Shown here: one piece after another, positions 44,881-53,375 of the stretch | Position numbering within the stretch: the first letter of the stretch is position 1 | How the letters are laid out: each line of letters starts with the position of its first letter | The notes under the pieces: generated by a model | Seen by the model: only the letters and a program-made list of their open reading frames with translations | Database searches by the model: none | What the model was told of the DNA's origin: nothing | Position numbers and translations under genes: made by a program | Assembly (NCBI GenBank): GCA_963668535.1 | Contig: OY764867.1 | Location: 1,550,001-1,614,000, forward strand | DNA: 64,000 nucleotides | Source: F22 sp963668535 | GTDB lineage: Bacteria; Bacteroidota; Bacteroidia; Bacteroidales; Bacteroidaceae | Direction: 5' to 3'

Positions 44881-44894
44881 AATAAGTATAGGTA

Positions 44895-45137
44895 TTATAA
44901 TAGGTTGTAGTCTGGTAGGGGGTTCTCGCAGCGTTCTTTTTCGTTGTATTCAAAAGCCTCGCCCTGCTGATTCCATAGTACCTTTTGACGGTGAGGGGGC
45001 ACGAAGCCTACACTTAAACGTACTCGATTGTTTTTGAACTTAATTTCTTCTAGCTCGTAGTTGTGCTCGTCGATTAGACCCTCTAGCTCAGATGAGCGCA
45101 TGGTGATGATATCTTGTTCGATTTGTTCCTTCTTCAT
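44895..45137 (-). CDS. Hypothetical small early protein
   Basis: 80 residues, acidic helical N-terminus (MKKEQIEQDIITMRSSELEG) and a strand-rich C-terminus. 14 bp upstream of the primase gene. No family recognised. Confidence 0.5.
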   Translation of the reverse strand: MKKEQIEQDIITMRSSELEGLIDEHNYELEEIKFKNNRVRLSVGFVPPHRQKVLWNQQGEAFEYNEKERCENPLPDYNLL

Positions 45138-45146
45138 ATGTTTGAT

Positions 45147-45698
45147 TTATTTAAGGTGGTGTTTAAACCAGAAGACGGCCATTCCTAGGACGCTCTTCTT
45201 ATTAATCTTACGTTTTATATTCTCTCGATGACGGTGTACAGTATTGGGTGAGATGAAAAGAGCATCGCTGATATCTTGTGCTTCTTTTCCTGCTACTATA
45301 TGTCTGTATACTTCTAGTTCTCTGGTAGATAGATCGCAAAAATATTGTGGCTTGCAGATAATCCCCTCATATGGGCATTCACCTCTGAGGGGACATGCTA
45401 CTTCTTCAAATTGCCAATCTCCATCGCTATCGATGTCTAAAGTGAGTGTGTCGCTCGAGCCCCAGTTGCAACGAATGAAACGATGGGCCATGCGAAAATG
45501 ATAATACTTGGGGTCTATGGAACTCTTATTATATATAGTGCATAGTGCCTCAAATGCAGTGGGGTAGTTCTTTTGGAGAATACGTATGATGTCTCCAGTG
45601 ACTAGAAAGTCTGATTCACGATATCTTCTTGGTGATTGCCCTAGCTCGTGAATCATCACTTCTCCATTAGATAGGACATAGAATTCTGTACTAATCAT
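45147..45698 (-). CDS. LuxR-type HTH regulator with Cys cluster
   Basis: 183 residues from ATG 45698, which overlaps the upstream stop by 8 bp. The centre has four closely spaced Cys (CPLRGECPYEGIICKPQYFC), likely a zinc or iron site. The C-terminal 60 residues are a GerE/LuxR helix-turn-helix (LSTRELEVYRHIVAGKEAQD, then ISPNTVHRHRENIKRKINKK). Second gene of the early operon. A plausible activator for the GTCCTTYY late promoters (inference). No receiver domain. Confidence 0.75.
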   Translation of the reverse strand: MISTEFYVLSNGEVMIHELGQSPRRYRESDFLVTGDIIRILQKNYPTAFEALCTIYNKSSIDPKYYHFRMAHRFIRCNWGSSDTLTLDIDSDGDWQFEEVACPLRGECPYEGIICKPQYFCDLSTRELEVYRHIVAGKEAQDISDALFISPNTVHRHRENIKRKINKKSVLGMAVFWFKHHLK

Positions 45699-45915
45699 CC
45701 TTCTCTTCTTCCTCTGAGATTTCATAACCCATATCTTCATATATTTCAAAGAATAGCTTCTTCTCAATTTTTGAGAACTTGTCATTCATCAATTTGTAGT
45801 AGAATGTCGGGTAGGCTAGTTCTGCCTCTGTTAGCCACTTTTCTCTAAGGGCAACTCTGTCCTCATCAGACATGCTGTCGTAGTAATCTTTAAGTGTCAT
45901 TTCTGCCATATTCAT
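45691..45915 (-). CDS. Small acidic protein, first gene of the early operon
   Basis: 74 residues (MNMAEMTLKDYYDSMSDEDR) ending in an EEEEKDD tail. An ATG two codons in (45909) is an alternative start. Its position next to the control region would suit a Cro/anti-repressor function, but it has no clear HTH. Confidence 0.5.
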   Translation of the reverse strand: MNMAEMTLKDYYDSMSDEDRVALREKWLTEAELAYPTFYYKLMNDKFSKIEKKLFFEIYEDMGYEISEEEEKDD

Positions 45916-45932
45916 GGGTATTTAATTTGTTT

Positions 45933-45961
45933 AGTCTAATTATTAGTCTTATTTTTAGACT
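45933..45961. promoter_or_regulatory. Three-part operator, site A (immunity region)
   Basis: AGTCT (45933-45937), 7 bp, AGTCT (45945-45949), 7 bp, AGACT (45957-45961). It lies between the early ATG (45915) and the candidate leftward -7 box TATCATTG (45970-45963), so a bound protein would sit on the transcription start. Confidence 0.65.
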
Positions 45962-45974
45962 GCAATGATAAGTA

Positions 45975-45992
45975 TTTATGTCGAAACATAAA
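45975..45992. promoter_or_regulatory. 18-bp palindromic operator of the early promoter
   Basis: TTTATGT-CGAA-ACATAAA, perfect. It lies within the spacer of the candidate leftward promoter, the expected place for a lysogenic repressor. Confidence 0.55.
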
Positions 45993-45994
45993 CT

Positions 45995-46076
45995 AAATGT
46001 TCTGTATAAAGATGTTTGATTTGTAATATTTAAGCAAATGTTCTGTTTTGGAATATTTGATTTGTAATCATTAACA
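45995..46076. repeat. Two 41-bp direct repeats before the repressor genes
   Basis: Copies at 45995-46035 and 46036-46076, back to back, sharing AAATGTTCTGT and TTTGATTTGTAAT. The second contains an AATATTTG -7-like box (46052-46059) ahead of the repressor ATG 46085. They look like repressor-binding sites combined with the maintenance promoter. Confidence 0.55.
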
Positions 46077-46084
46077 ATAACTTT

Positions 46085-46474
46085 ATGTTTAGAGGCGATA
46101 GACTAGCAGACTTAATGCACGAGGCTCGTGTGACTAAAACTAAGTTTGCGGAGATCATAAATATCTCGAAAGTGGGATTGGACGGCATTATCTCTGGAGA
46201 TAATCCTGGTGTTAAAAGATTAGAGATGGTAGCCGATTATTTTAAGGTTCCTATGGATTACTTTTTTGATAGAGAAGTAGACCTCAGTGATCATGGATGT
46301 GGCTCTCAAAATATAGGCCATAGCATTGATGGAAATGGTAATACTGTCAATGGGGATATTTCTTTGGCTGAATGTACCCGTGAACTTCAACATTTGCGTG
46401 AACTGCTTGAAGAGAAGGAAAGGGTAGTAGAAGAAAAAGAGCGGATCATTCAAATTTTAATGAATAAAAGGTAG
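46085..46474 (+). CDS. XRE-family repressor 1 with C-terminal coiled coil
   Basis: 129 residues. HTH_3 domain at about 4-62 (RVTKTKFAEIINISKVGLDG), a flexible middle with GNGNTVNGDISL, and a leucine-zipper-like tail (CTRELQHLRELLEEKERVVE). No LexA-type peptidase, so induction would not be by RecA-driven self-cleavage. Divergent from the early operon. Paralogous to the next gene. Confidence 0.75.
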   Translation: MFRGDRLADLMHEARVTKTKFAEIINISKVGLDGIISGDNPGVKRLEMVADYFKVPMDYFFDREVDLSDHGCGSQNIGHSIDGNGNTVNGDISLAECTRELQHLRELLEEKERVVEEKERIIQILMNKR

Positions 46475-46479
46475 TTCTA

Positions 46480-46818
46480 ATGTTGAATGGTGCAAGGATA
46501 AAAGATTTGCTTTTAAAGAATGAGATTACAAAAGTTGAACTGAGACAGTATATACAAGTCTCCCCTCCAACTCTTGATGATATTATAAAAGGGAAGTCTA
46601 CTGGTAGTATCTCTACGCTGGAGAAAATTGCTGACTTCTTTCATGTTTCAATGGATTATTTCTTTGATCGTGAAGAAGATTTTGTATCAACAGATAAACA
46701 AGAGGATGCTCCAGTAGGGCGAGAAAACACACTCAATTCTGACCAAGAAATAGCATATTTACGTGCACTTTTGGAAGAAAAAGAGCGTACAATTCAAATC
46801 CTACTCGATAGAAAGTAG
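46480..46818 (+). CDS. XRE-family repressor 2, tandem paralogue
   Basis: 112 residues, 5 bp after repressor 1. HTH domain 4-62 (ITKVELRQYIQVSPPTLDDI; FHVSMDYFFDREEDF, compare FKVPMDYFFDREVDL in paralogue 1) and the same zipper tail (YLRALLEEKERTIQILLDRK). Matching zippers suggest hetero-oligomers. The stop codon lies at the base of the terminator. Confidence 0.75.
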   Translation: MLNGARIKDLLLKNEITKVELRQYIQVSPPTLDDIIKGKSTGSISTLEKIADFFHVSMDYFFDREEDFVSTDKQEDAPVGRENTLNSDQEIAYLRALLEEKERTIQILLDRK

Positions 46819-46838
46819 CTGTGATACAGCTTTTTTTT
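46817..46838 (+). terminator. Terminator of the repressor operon
   Basis: AGCTGT-GAT-ACAGCT followed by eight T. It overlaps the last codon of repressor 2. Confidence 0.85.
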
Positions 46839-46849
46839 AGCCCTTGTAC

Positions 46850-46867
46850 CGGGACAGATACGGGACA
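46850..46867. repeat. Candidate right integrase arm sites (CGGGACA x2)
   Basis: CGGGACA at 46850-46856 and 46861-46867, with the same 11-bp period as the left pair at 5389-5406. They lie 118 bp from the attR repeat. Confidence 0.5.
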
Positions 46868-46961
46868 AAAAGAGCAATTTTAGTAATAAATAAGTAATAA
46901 TTCGAGAATGCAGGGTGATGTGTTAAGTGTTCTGATTTTTTTACATTAATCTTAGGAAACC

Positions 46962-46984
46962 CTTGTAAGTAAAGGAAAAAGCCC

Positions 46985-46992
<8 letters not shown>
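46962..46992 (+). promoter_or_regulatory. Phage-borne promoter of the right tRNA-fMet
   Basis: CTTG (46962-46965), 19 bp, TATCTTTG (46985-46992). The -33 part is outside the att repeat and thus phage-derived. Confidence 0.8.
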
Positions 46993-47082
<90 letters not shown>

Positions 47083-47088
47083 ATACAG

Positions 47089-47122
47089 AGTGGTCAATCC
47101 AGTAGGATTGACCACTTCTTTT
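47089..47122 (+). terminator. Terminator of the right tRNA-fMet
   Basis: A perfect 12-bp stem (47089-47100 with 47105-47116), 4-nt loop, then TCTTTTTT. Shares AGTGGTCAA and ATCC with the phage-borne terminator on the left. Confidence 0.9.
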
Positions 47123-48160
47123 TTATAGCCATTTTTCTTGTTTGTACCATTGAATACATCTTTGTGCTCCTTCTGCTAGAGTCACTTTAGGTTGGTACCC
47201 AAAATCTTTTTGAGCTGCAGAGATGTCACAACGCCAGTTGCGTTGCTTCATGATGTGGTATTTATCTAGGTTTAATGTGGATGGTCTCTTGGTGAGTTTT
47301 GATATGCCTTCCAATAAGGCAGATACTCCCCAGAGAATCCATAGAGGGAATCGGAGTCGTATCATCCATGGATTGCCCAATTCACGACGTAGTAAATCGG
47401 AATAATCTGTACTATTATATTCTTCCCCATCACTTAAAAAATAGCTTGTACGTTTCACACCCTTTGCTAGAGCTGTGTACACAGCATCAACTAGATCTTG
47501 TACATAAATAAATGTAATGATTTGTTTGGTATAGCCTACGGCTGTGTCTATATGTTGCGCTATGGATTTTGCCATTAAGAAATAGTCTTTATCTCTTGGT
47601 CCATATACCCCTGTCGGACGCATTATGAGATAAGGATATTCTTTAATGTTTTGAAGATAGGCTTCTGCCTTGAGTTTGCTTTTTCCATATGACGTGTTTG
47701 GTTGAGGCGTGTCTTTAAGACTAATAGGTGTGTAGTCTTTTTCGTGTATTGGACCAAAAATGCTGAGCGAAGACATTAATACAAATCGTTCGGGGCGTGC
47801 ATCAAGAGCCTCTAGCGATTCAACTAGGTGTACAGTGTGTTGGTAGTTGACCGTGTCAAACTTTTTCTTGTCGACGGTTTTAGTTAGCCCAGCACAGTGT
47901 ATGACGTAATCCCAACGATTAGAAGTCGTTGATGAGTCTGATGTATGCATTGTTGTAAGGGCTTTTTGTAATTGTGCTTTCAATGCATGTGCATCTCCCA
48001 TGGTGGCTTCTAATAAATGTATGCGTGAGTCTTGTAGGTAGGTTAGCGAGCTTGTCTTGCGAATAATAGCCCACACCTCATGTCCTTGACGTAAAGCCTC
48101 TTCAACTAAAAAACTGCCAATAAATCCACTACCTCCTGTAATTAATATCTTTTTGTTCAT
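47123..48160 (-). CDS. NAD-dependent epimerase/dehydratase (extended SDR)
   Basis: 345 residues. Rossmann motif ITGGSGFIGSFLVEEAL at 6-22, catalytic YGKSK (in TSYGKSKLKAEAYL, near 165), and RPTGVYGPRD near 190, all of the extended short-chain dehydrogenase class related to nucleotide-sugar epimerases and 3-beta-HSD-like enzymes. Substrate not predictable. The stop abuts the tRNA terminator. A TAAGTTTG box on the minus strand (48191-48184) may be its promoter. Confidence 0.82.
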   Translation of the reverse strand: MNKKILITGGSGFIGSFLVEEALRQGHEVWAIIRKTSSLTYLQDSRIHLLEATMGDAHALKAQLQKALTTMHTSDSSTTSNRWDYVIHCAGLTKTVDKKKFDTVNYQHTVHLVESLEALDARPERFVLMSSLSIFGPIHEKDYTPISLKDTPQPNTSYGKSKLKAEAYLQNIKEYPYLIMRPTGVYGPRDKDYFLMAKSIAQHIDTAVGYTKQIITFIYVQDLVDAVYTALAKGVKRTSYFLSDGEEYNSTDYSDLLRRELGNPWMIRLRFPLWILWGVSALLEGISKLTKRPSTLNLDKYHIMKQRNWRCDISAAQKDFGYQPKVTLAEGAQRCIQWYKQEKWL

Positions 48161-48284
48161 ATGTGATTGGTAAAATATGCTTGCAAACTTAGTGCTTTTT
48201 TTAGTAGTTGTCGTATTAAACTATAGATAATAATGTTAAATGTGCTTTTTCTGAATCCTGCTAAACAATTTAAATACTAGAATC

Positions 48285-48365
48285 TTTGGTAGTGCTGTTA
48301 ATAATAACTATATTTGCAGCGGAATTGGACAGAAGGTGAGGGGGCGAATTAGGCCTCCTCTTTTT
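48285..48365 (+). promoter_or_regulatory. rimP operon promoter and leader hairpin with T-run
   Basis: TTTG (48285-48288), 20 bp, TATATTTG (48309-48316). In the leader, GAGGGGGC (48338-48345) pairs with GCCTCCTC (48353-48360) with one G.U, then TTTTT: an intrinsic-terminator form before rimP. A second GCAG/CTGC hairpin followed by TTTTTT lies at about 48379-48403. This looks like an attenuator for the nusA operon. Confidence 0.6.
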
Positions 48366-48418
48366 GTACCCAACCTATGCAGGCTAGTAAGCACTGCGGT
48401 TTTTTATATATATATTGA

Positions 48419-48886
48419 ATGATAGACAAGAACAAAGTAATCCAAATTGTAGAAGAGTGGTTGCAAGATCAAGAATATTTCTTGGTGCAAGTCACTGTTA
48501 GTCCCGATGCACGTATTGTTGTGGAAATAGACCATGCAGAAGGTGTGTGGATTGAAGATTGTGTTGCCTTAAGCCGTTTCATTGAATCACATTTTGATCG
48601 TGACGAGGAAGATTTTGAATTAGAAGTTGGCTCAGCTGGTCTTGGGCAACCTTTCATGGTGCTTCAGCAGTATCTGAATCATATTGGTCAAGAAGTAGAG
48701 GTGCTGACCAAAAAAGGACAAAAACTACAAGGTGTGCTTCGCGAAGCAGATACACAAAAGATTACTATCGGTATTACTGAAAAGGTACGTGAGGAGGGTA
48801 GTAAACGCCCCAAGTTGGTAGAAATGCCGCACACTTTTCTGTTAGAAGATTTGAAGTATACGAAGTACGTCATTAATTTTAAGTAG
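48419..48886 (+). CDS. rimP: Ribosome maturation factor RimP
   Basis: 155 residues, usual length. Acts in 30S subunit maturation. N-terminal alpha/beta domain with VEIDHAEGVWIEDCVALSRF, then LEVGSAGLGQPF, the family motif (normally EVSSPGLxRPL) in a variant form, and a C-terminal SH3-like barrel. First gene of rimP-nusA-infB. Confidence 0.88.
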   Translation: MIDKNKVIQIVEEWLQDQEYFLVQVTVSPDARIVVEIDHAEGVWIEDCVALSRFIESHFDRDEEDFELEVGSAGLGQPFMVLQQYLNHIGQEVEVLTKKGQKLQGVLREADTQKITIGITEKVREEGSKRPKLVEMPHTFLLEDLKYTKYVINFK

Positions 48887-48978
48887 CCTCCCTCTATGTA
48901 GTGGTGGCTACAGCCTTTTTTAATAGTTTATGCTGTTAAGTTTGGCTCTTATTTCTGTAAATAATAATAAAATATAAT

Positions 48979-50238
48979 ATGGCTAAGAAGCAAGAAGAAA
49001 CAATCAGCTTGATTGATACGTTTTCAGAGTTTAAAGAACTGAAGCATATTGATCGTATGACCCTAGTGAGCGTTCTAGAAGAATCGTTCCGTAGTGTAAT
49101 TGCTAAAATGTTTGGAACGGATGAAAACTATGATGTGATTGTCAATCCAGATAAGGGTGACTGTGAAATTTATCGTAATCGAATAGTCGTGGCTGACGAC
49201 GAGTTAGAAAACGATAATGTTGAAATCTCATTTACTGAAGCAAACCAAATCGATGAATTTGAGATTGGTGAAGAGGTCAGTGAAAGTGTCAATTTTGCTT
49301 CTTTTGGTCGACGTGCCATTCTGACTTTGCGTCAAACATTGGCGTCTCGTATTCTTGAGCTTGAGAAAGATGCGCTCTTTGCTAAGTATAATGAGATGGT
49401 AGGCCAAGTGATTGTTGCTGAGGTGTATCAGATATGGAAACGTGAAATGCTTCTTCTAGATGAAGAAGGTAACGAACTGCTTCTACCTAAAACAGAACAA
49501 ATTCCTGGAGATTATTTCCGTAAAGGAGAAACTGTACGTGCTTTGGTAGATCGAGTAGATAATCGTAATAACAACCCTAAGATTATTTTGTCGCGTACTG
49601 CGCCATTATTTTTGCAGCGTTTAATGGAAGCTGAAGTTCCAGAAATAGCCGACAATTTAATCACGATCAAGGCAGTAGCGCGTATCCCTGGAGAGCGCGC
49701 CAAAGTGGCTGTAGAGTCTTACGACGATCGTATAGATCCAGTTGGAGCTTGTGTGGGGGTGAAAGGTAGCCGTATTCACGGTGTCGTTCATGAACTACGT
49801 AATGAAAATATTGACGTAGTAAACTATAGTAGCAACATGCAGCTGTTTATTCAACGTGCTTTGAGTCCAGCGCAGATTTCTTCTATTCGTATGAATGAAG
49901 AAACGCGTAAGGCAGAAGTGTACTTGAAACCAGAAGAGGTGTCTCTTGCCATTGGTAAGGGGGGGCAAAATATCAAGCTTGCAAGTATGTTGACTGAGTA
50001 TACCATCGATGTCTTCCGCGAGTTAGAGGAAGGTCAACAAACTGATGATATCTATTTAGATGAATTCAACGATGAAATCGACCAATGGGTAATTGATGAA
50101 ATCAAGAATACTGGATTAGATACTGCGCGTGCTGTATTACGTGTAGAACGTGATGCGCTTATTAAGCGTACTGATTTGGAAGAAGAGACTATCGATGAAG
50201 TAATCACAATATTGAAAAAAGAATTTGGAGAGGAATAA
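48979..50238 (+). CDS. nusA: Transcription elongation/termination factor NusA
   Basis: 419 residues. N-terminal RNA-polymerase-binding domain, S1 domain (about 135-200), and two KH domains (GACVGVKGSRIHGVVHELRN near 255, LAIGKGGQNIKLASML near 320). The C-terminal acidic part is short, as in Bacteroidota. Modulates pausing and its own operon's leader in other bacteria. Confidence 0.93.
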   Translation: MAKKQEETISLIDTFSEFKELKHIDRMTLVSVLEESFRSVIAKMFGTDENYDVIVNPDKGDCEIYRNRIVVADDELENDNVEISFTEANQIDEFEIGEEVSESVNFASFGRRAILTLRQTLASRILELEKDALFAKYNEMVGQVIVAEVYQIWKREMLLLDEEGNELLLPKTEQIPGDYFRKGETVRALVDRVDNRNNNPKIILSRTAPLFLQRLMEAEVPEIADNLITIKAVARIPGERAKVAVESYDDRIDPVGACVGVKGSRIHGVVHELRNENIDVVNYSSNMQLFIQRALSPAQISSIRMNEETRKAEVYLKPEEVSLAIGKGGQNIKLASMLTEYTIDVFRELEEGQQTDDIYLDEFNDEIDQWVIDEIKNTGLDTARAVLRVERDALIKRTDLEEETIDEVITILKKEFGEE

Positions 50239-50246
50239 AATAACAA

Positions 50247-53200
50247 ATGACGATAAGGTTAAATAAAGTAACGAGAGAACTGAATGTAGGAATCACGACG
50301 ATAGCCGACTTCTTACAGAAAAAAGGATATACAGTCGATGCCAATCCTAATGCTAAAATCTCAGATGAAGAGTATGCATTACTTGTCAATGAATATAGCA
50401 AAGACAAGGATGTAAAGCAAGGGGCTGAGCAGATGCTGCAAGATAAACGCAACCAGAAAAGCCAAAAGAAAGCAGGGACTGCTGCGGCTAAGGTGGATGC
50501 GAAGAGCAAGCATGCTCAAACACCTACAGAGGAAAGTCGTCAAAAGTATAATCCTATCGGAAAAATCGACCTCGATGCACTCGATGGCAAGAAGCAAAAA
50601 GCTAAGCCTGCTGAGTCTGCAGCTAAGTCAACAAAAAATAAAAAGCCTGAAGTACTTGTAGAATCACCAACTCCAGAGGCTCCCAAAGCCGTTGAAGCAC
50701 CAGTGAAATCACCAGTACAAGAAGTTGTATCTCAGGATATTGCTCCAGAGATTAATAAGACTGAAAAGGCTTCTGCTAAAACTGCAGATTCAGTACGTAA
50801 AGCTGAGAAAAAATCTGCCGAACAACCTGCTAAGAAACCTGTAGAACAACCTGCATCGGAGTCAAAGGCAGACAATATCACTAATGAAGCTAAGCCAACC
50901 GTGCAAGAAACAAACAACGAACCAAAGAAAGAGCAGGGATCAATCAATGAAGAGGGAGTGTTTTCTCTTCATGCTGATGAAGAAAAACCTAAGCTTAAGG
51001 TACTAGGTACCATTGATTTAGCTACGCTGAATCAAAACACGCGCCCAAAACGTAAAACAAAAGAAGAACGTAAGAAGGAACGTGAACAAAAAGAGCGTCA
51101 GCGCCAGGAGCATCGTAAACAGATGAAAGATTCTATTCTCAAAGATATTCGTAAAGATGGGAATAATTCTTCTGAAGGTAACGCATCTTCTACTAGAAAG
51201 CGCAAACGTGTAAATACCGAAAAGGTAGACGTTACTAAAGAACGTGGTACAAATGCGCGCAGTGGTAGTAACCAAAATAACAGACGTGGTGCTGGCAATC
51301 AAAATCAAAATGCGAATAATCAGCATGGTGGTGCACGCACCAATAATCGTCGTAACAACAACAGAAGGAATCAACCTAAGCAGGAGGTTACTGAAACTGA
51401 TGTAGCAAAGCAAGTAAAAGAAACTTTAGCACGTTTGACAAATAAGTCGAAAGGTGGTAAAGGGGCTAAATATAGAAAAGAAAAACGTAAGCATGAGCAA
51501 GATCGCCAACAAGCAATGGCAGATCAAGCAGCTGCTGAAAGTAAAGTATTGAAGCTAACAGAGTTTGTAACTGTTAGTGAACTTGCTACGATGATGGACG
51601 TGGGAGTTACTGACGTGATTTCGACTTGTATGTCCATTGGAATGATGGTAAGTATCAATATGCGTCTTGATGCAGAAACAATCAATATGGTAGCTGAAGA
51701 ATTTGGCTACACGACTGAATATGTCAGTGCTCAAGTAGCCAGTGCTATTGAAGAAGAAGAGGATAAGGCAGAAGATCTGCAATCTCGCGCACCGATTGTA
51801 ACTGTAATGGGGCATGTTGACCACGGTAAAACTTCCTTACTGGATTATATCCGAAGTGCAAACGTAATCGCTGGTGAAGCTGGTGGTATTACTCAGCATA
51901 TTGGAGCATATAATGTCACTTTGGAAAATGGCAAACGTATAACTTTCTTGGATACTCCAGGGCACGAGGCGTTTACTGCGATGCGTGCTCGTGGTACTCA
52001 GGTGACCGATATTGCCATTATTATTGTGGCTGCTGATGATAATGTCATGCCACAAACTCGTGAGGCTATTAACCATGCGCAAGCGGCTGGTGTACCTATC
52101 GTCTTTGCAATTAATAAGGTTGATAAATCAACGGCAAACCCTGATAAAATTAAACAAGAGCTTGCAGAAATGAATTATCTTGTTGAAGATTGGGGTGGTA
52201 AGTTCCAAAGTCAAGATATCTCTGCCAAGCAAGGTACTGGTGTACAAGAATTGCTTGAGAAAGTATTGCTTGAAGCAGAAATGTTGGATTTAAAGGCTAA
52301 CCCTAATCGTAAAGCAACTGGTTCTATCATCGAGTCTACGCTAGATAAAGGTCGTGGCTATGTGGCTACAATGTTGGTCTCTAATGGTACATTAAATCAG
52401 GCAGATATTGTCCTAGCTGGTACACATCATGGACGTATCAAAGCGATGTTTAACGAACGTAATCAGCGCATTGAAAAAGCAGGGCCATCTGAACCAGTTT
52501 TGATTCTTGGTCTAGACGGTGCGCCAACTGCTGGTGACACATTCCATGTGATGTCTACTGAACAAGAGGCACGTGAAGTAGCTAACCAACGTGAACAATT
52601 GCAACGTGAACAAGGACTTCGTACTCAGAAGAACCTTACTTTGGATGAAATTGGTCGTCGTATTGCATTGGGTAACTTCCAAGAATTGAACTTGATTGTG
52701 AAGGGTGATGTGGATGGTTCTATCGAGGCATTGAGTGATGCATTGATTAAGCAGTCTACAGAACAGATTCAAGTCAATGTGATTCATAAAGCAGTGGGTC
52801 AAATCTCTGAAAGTGATGTGACTCTTGCTGCGGCATCAGATGCAATCATTATTGGTTTCCAAGTTCGTCCTTCTGCGGCAGCACGTCGATATGCAGAAAC
52901 TGAAGGTGTAGATATTCGCATGTATTCTGTGATCTATGCAGCTATTGAAGAAGTGAAGTCTGCTATGGAAGGTATGCTTGCTCCTGAAATCAAGGAGGAA
53001 GTCACTTCAACTATTGAAGTTCGAGAAGTCTTCCATATTAGTAAGGTGGGTACAGTAGCTGGTGCTATGGTACGCGAAGGTAAGGTGAAACGTAGCGATA
53101 AGGCTCGTTTGATTCGTGAAGGTGTTGTTATTCATACAGGTGAAATCAATGCATTGAAGCGTTTCAAAGATGATGTCAAAGAGGTTGCTACAAACTACGA

Positions 53201-53294
53201 ATGTGGTATTAGCCTTGTCAACTATCACGACATCAAGGTTGATGACGTAATCGAAACCTTTGAAGAGGTTGAGGTTGCAGCTAAGTTGAAATAG
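50247..53294 (+). CDS. infB: Translation initiation factor IF-2
   Basis: 1015 residues. An N-terminal IF2_N domain, then about 370 residues of Lys/Ala/Glu and Asn/Arg-rich low-complexity linker. The GTPase domain begins near 517 with P-loop GHVDHGKTS (near 522), DTPGHEAF (switch II) and NKVD. Domains II-IV follow. It recruits fMet-tRNA, the product of the two tRNA genes in this window. 8 bp after nusA. Confidence 0.95.
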   Translation: MTIRLNKVTRELNVGITTIADFLQKKGYTVDANPNAKISDEEYALLVNEYSKDKDVKQGAEQMLQDKRNQKSQKKAGTAAAKVDAKSKHAQTPTEESRQKYNPIGKIDLDALDGKKQKAKPAESAAKSTKNKKPEVLVESPTPEAPKAVEAPVKSPVQEVVSQDIAPEINKTEKASAKTADSVRKAEKKSAEQPAKKPVEQPASESKADNITNEAKPTVQETNNEPKKEQGSINEEGVFSLHADEEKPKLKVLGTIDLATLNQNTRPKRKTKEERKKEREQKERQRQEHRKQMKDSILKDIRKDGNNSSEGNASSTRKRKRVNTEKVDVTKERGTNARSGSNQNNRRGAGNQNQNANNQHGGARTNNRRNNNRRNQPKQEVTETDVAKQVKETLARLTNKSKGGKGAKYRKEKRKHEQDRQQAMADQAAAESKVLKLTEFVTVSELATMMDVGVTDVISTCMSIGMMVSINMRLDAETINMVAEEFGYTTEYVSAQVASAIEEEEDKAEDLQSRAPIVTVMGHVDHGKTSLLDYIRSANVIAGEAGGITQHIGAYNVTLENGKRITFLDTPGHEAFTAMRARGTQVTDIAIIIVAADDNVMPQTREAINHAQAAGVPIVFAINKVDKSTANPDKIKQELAEMNYLVEDWGGKFQSQDISAKQGTGVQELLEKVLLEAEMLDLKANPNRKATGSIIESTLDKGRGYVATMLVSNGTLNQADIVLAGTHHGRIKAMFNERNQRIEKAGPSEPVLILGLDGAPTAGDTFHVMSTEQEAREVANQREQLQREQGLRTQKNLTLDEIGRRIALGNFQELNLIVKGDVDGSIEALSDALIKQSTEQIQVNVIHKAVGQISESDVTLAAASDAIIIGFQVRPSAAARRYAETEGVDIRMYSVIYAAIEEVKSAMEGMLAPEIKEEVTSTIEVREVFHISKVGTVAGAMVREGKVKRSDKARLIREGVVIHTGEINALKRFKDDVKEVATNYECGISLVNYHDIKVDDVIETFEEVEVAAKLK

Positions 53295-53314
53295 TATAGA
53301 CTATATAAATAGAA

Positions 53315-53354
53315 AGAGAGCATATCAAATCAATTGATATGCTCTCTTTTTTTT
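53315..53354. terminator. Terminator after infB
   Basis: A perfect 14-bp stem (53315-53328 with 53334-53347), 5-nt loop, then eight T. It may also serve the convergent cvpA transcript. Confidence 0.9.
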
Positions 53355-53375
53355 GTGATGGATGATGAGTATCCA

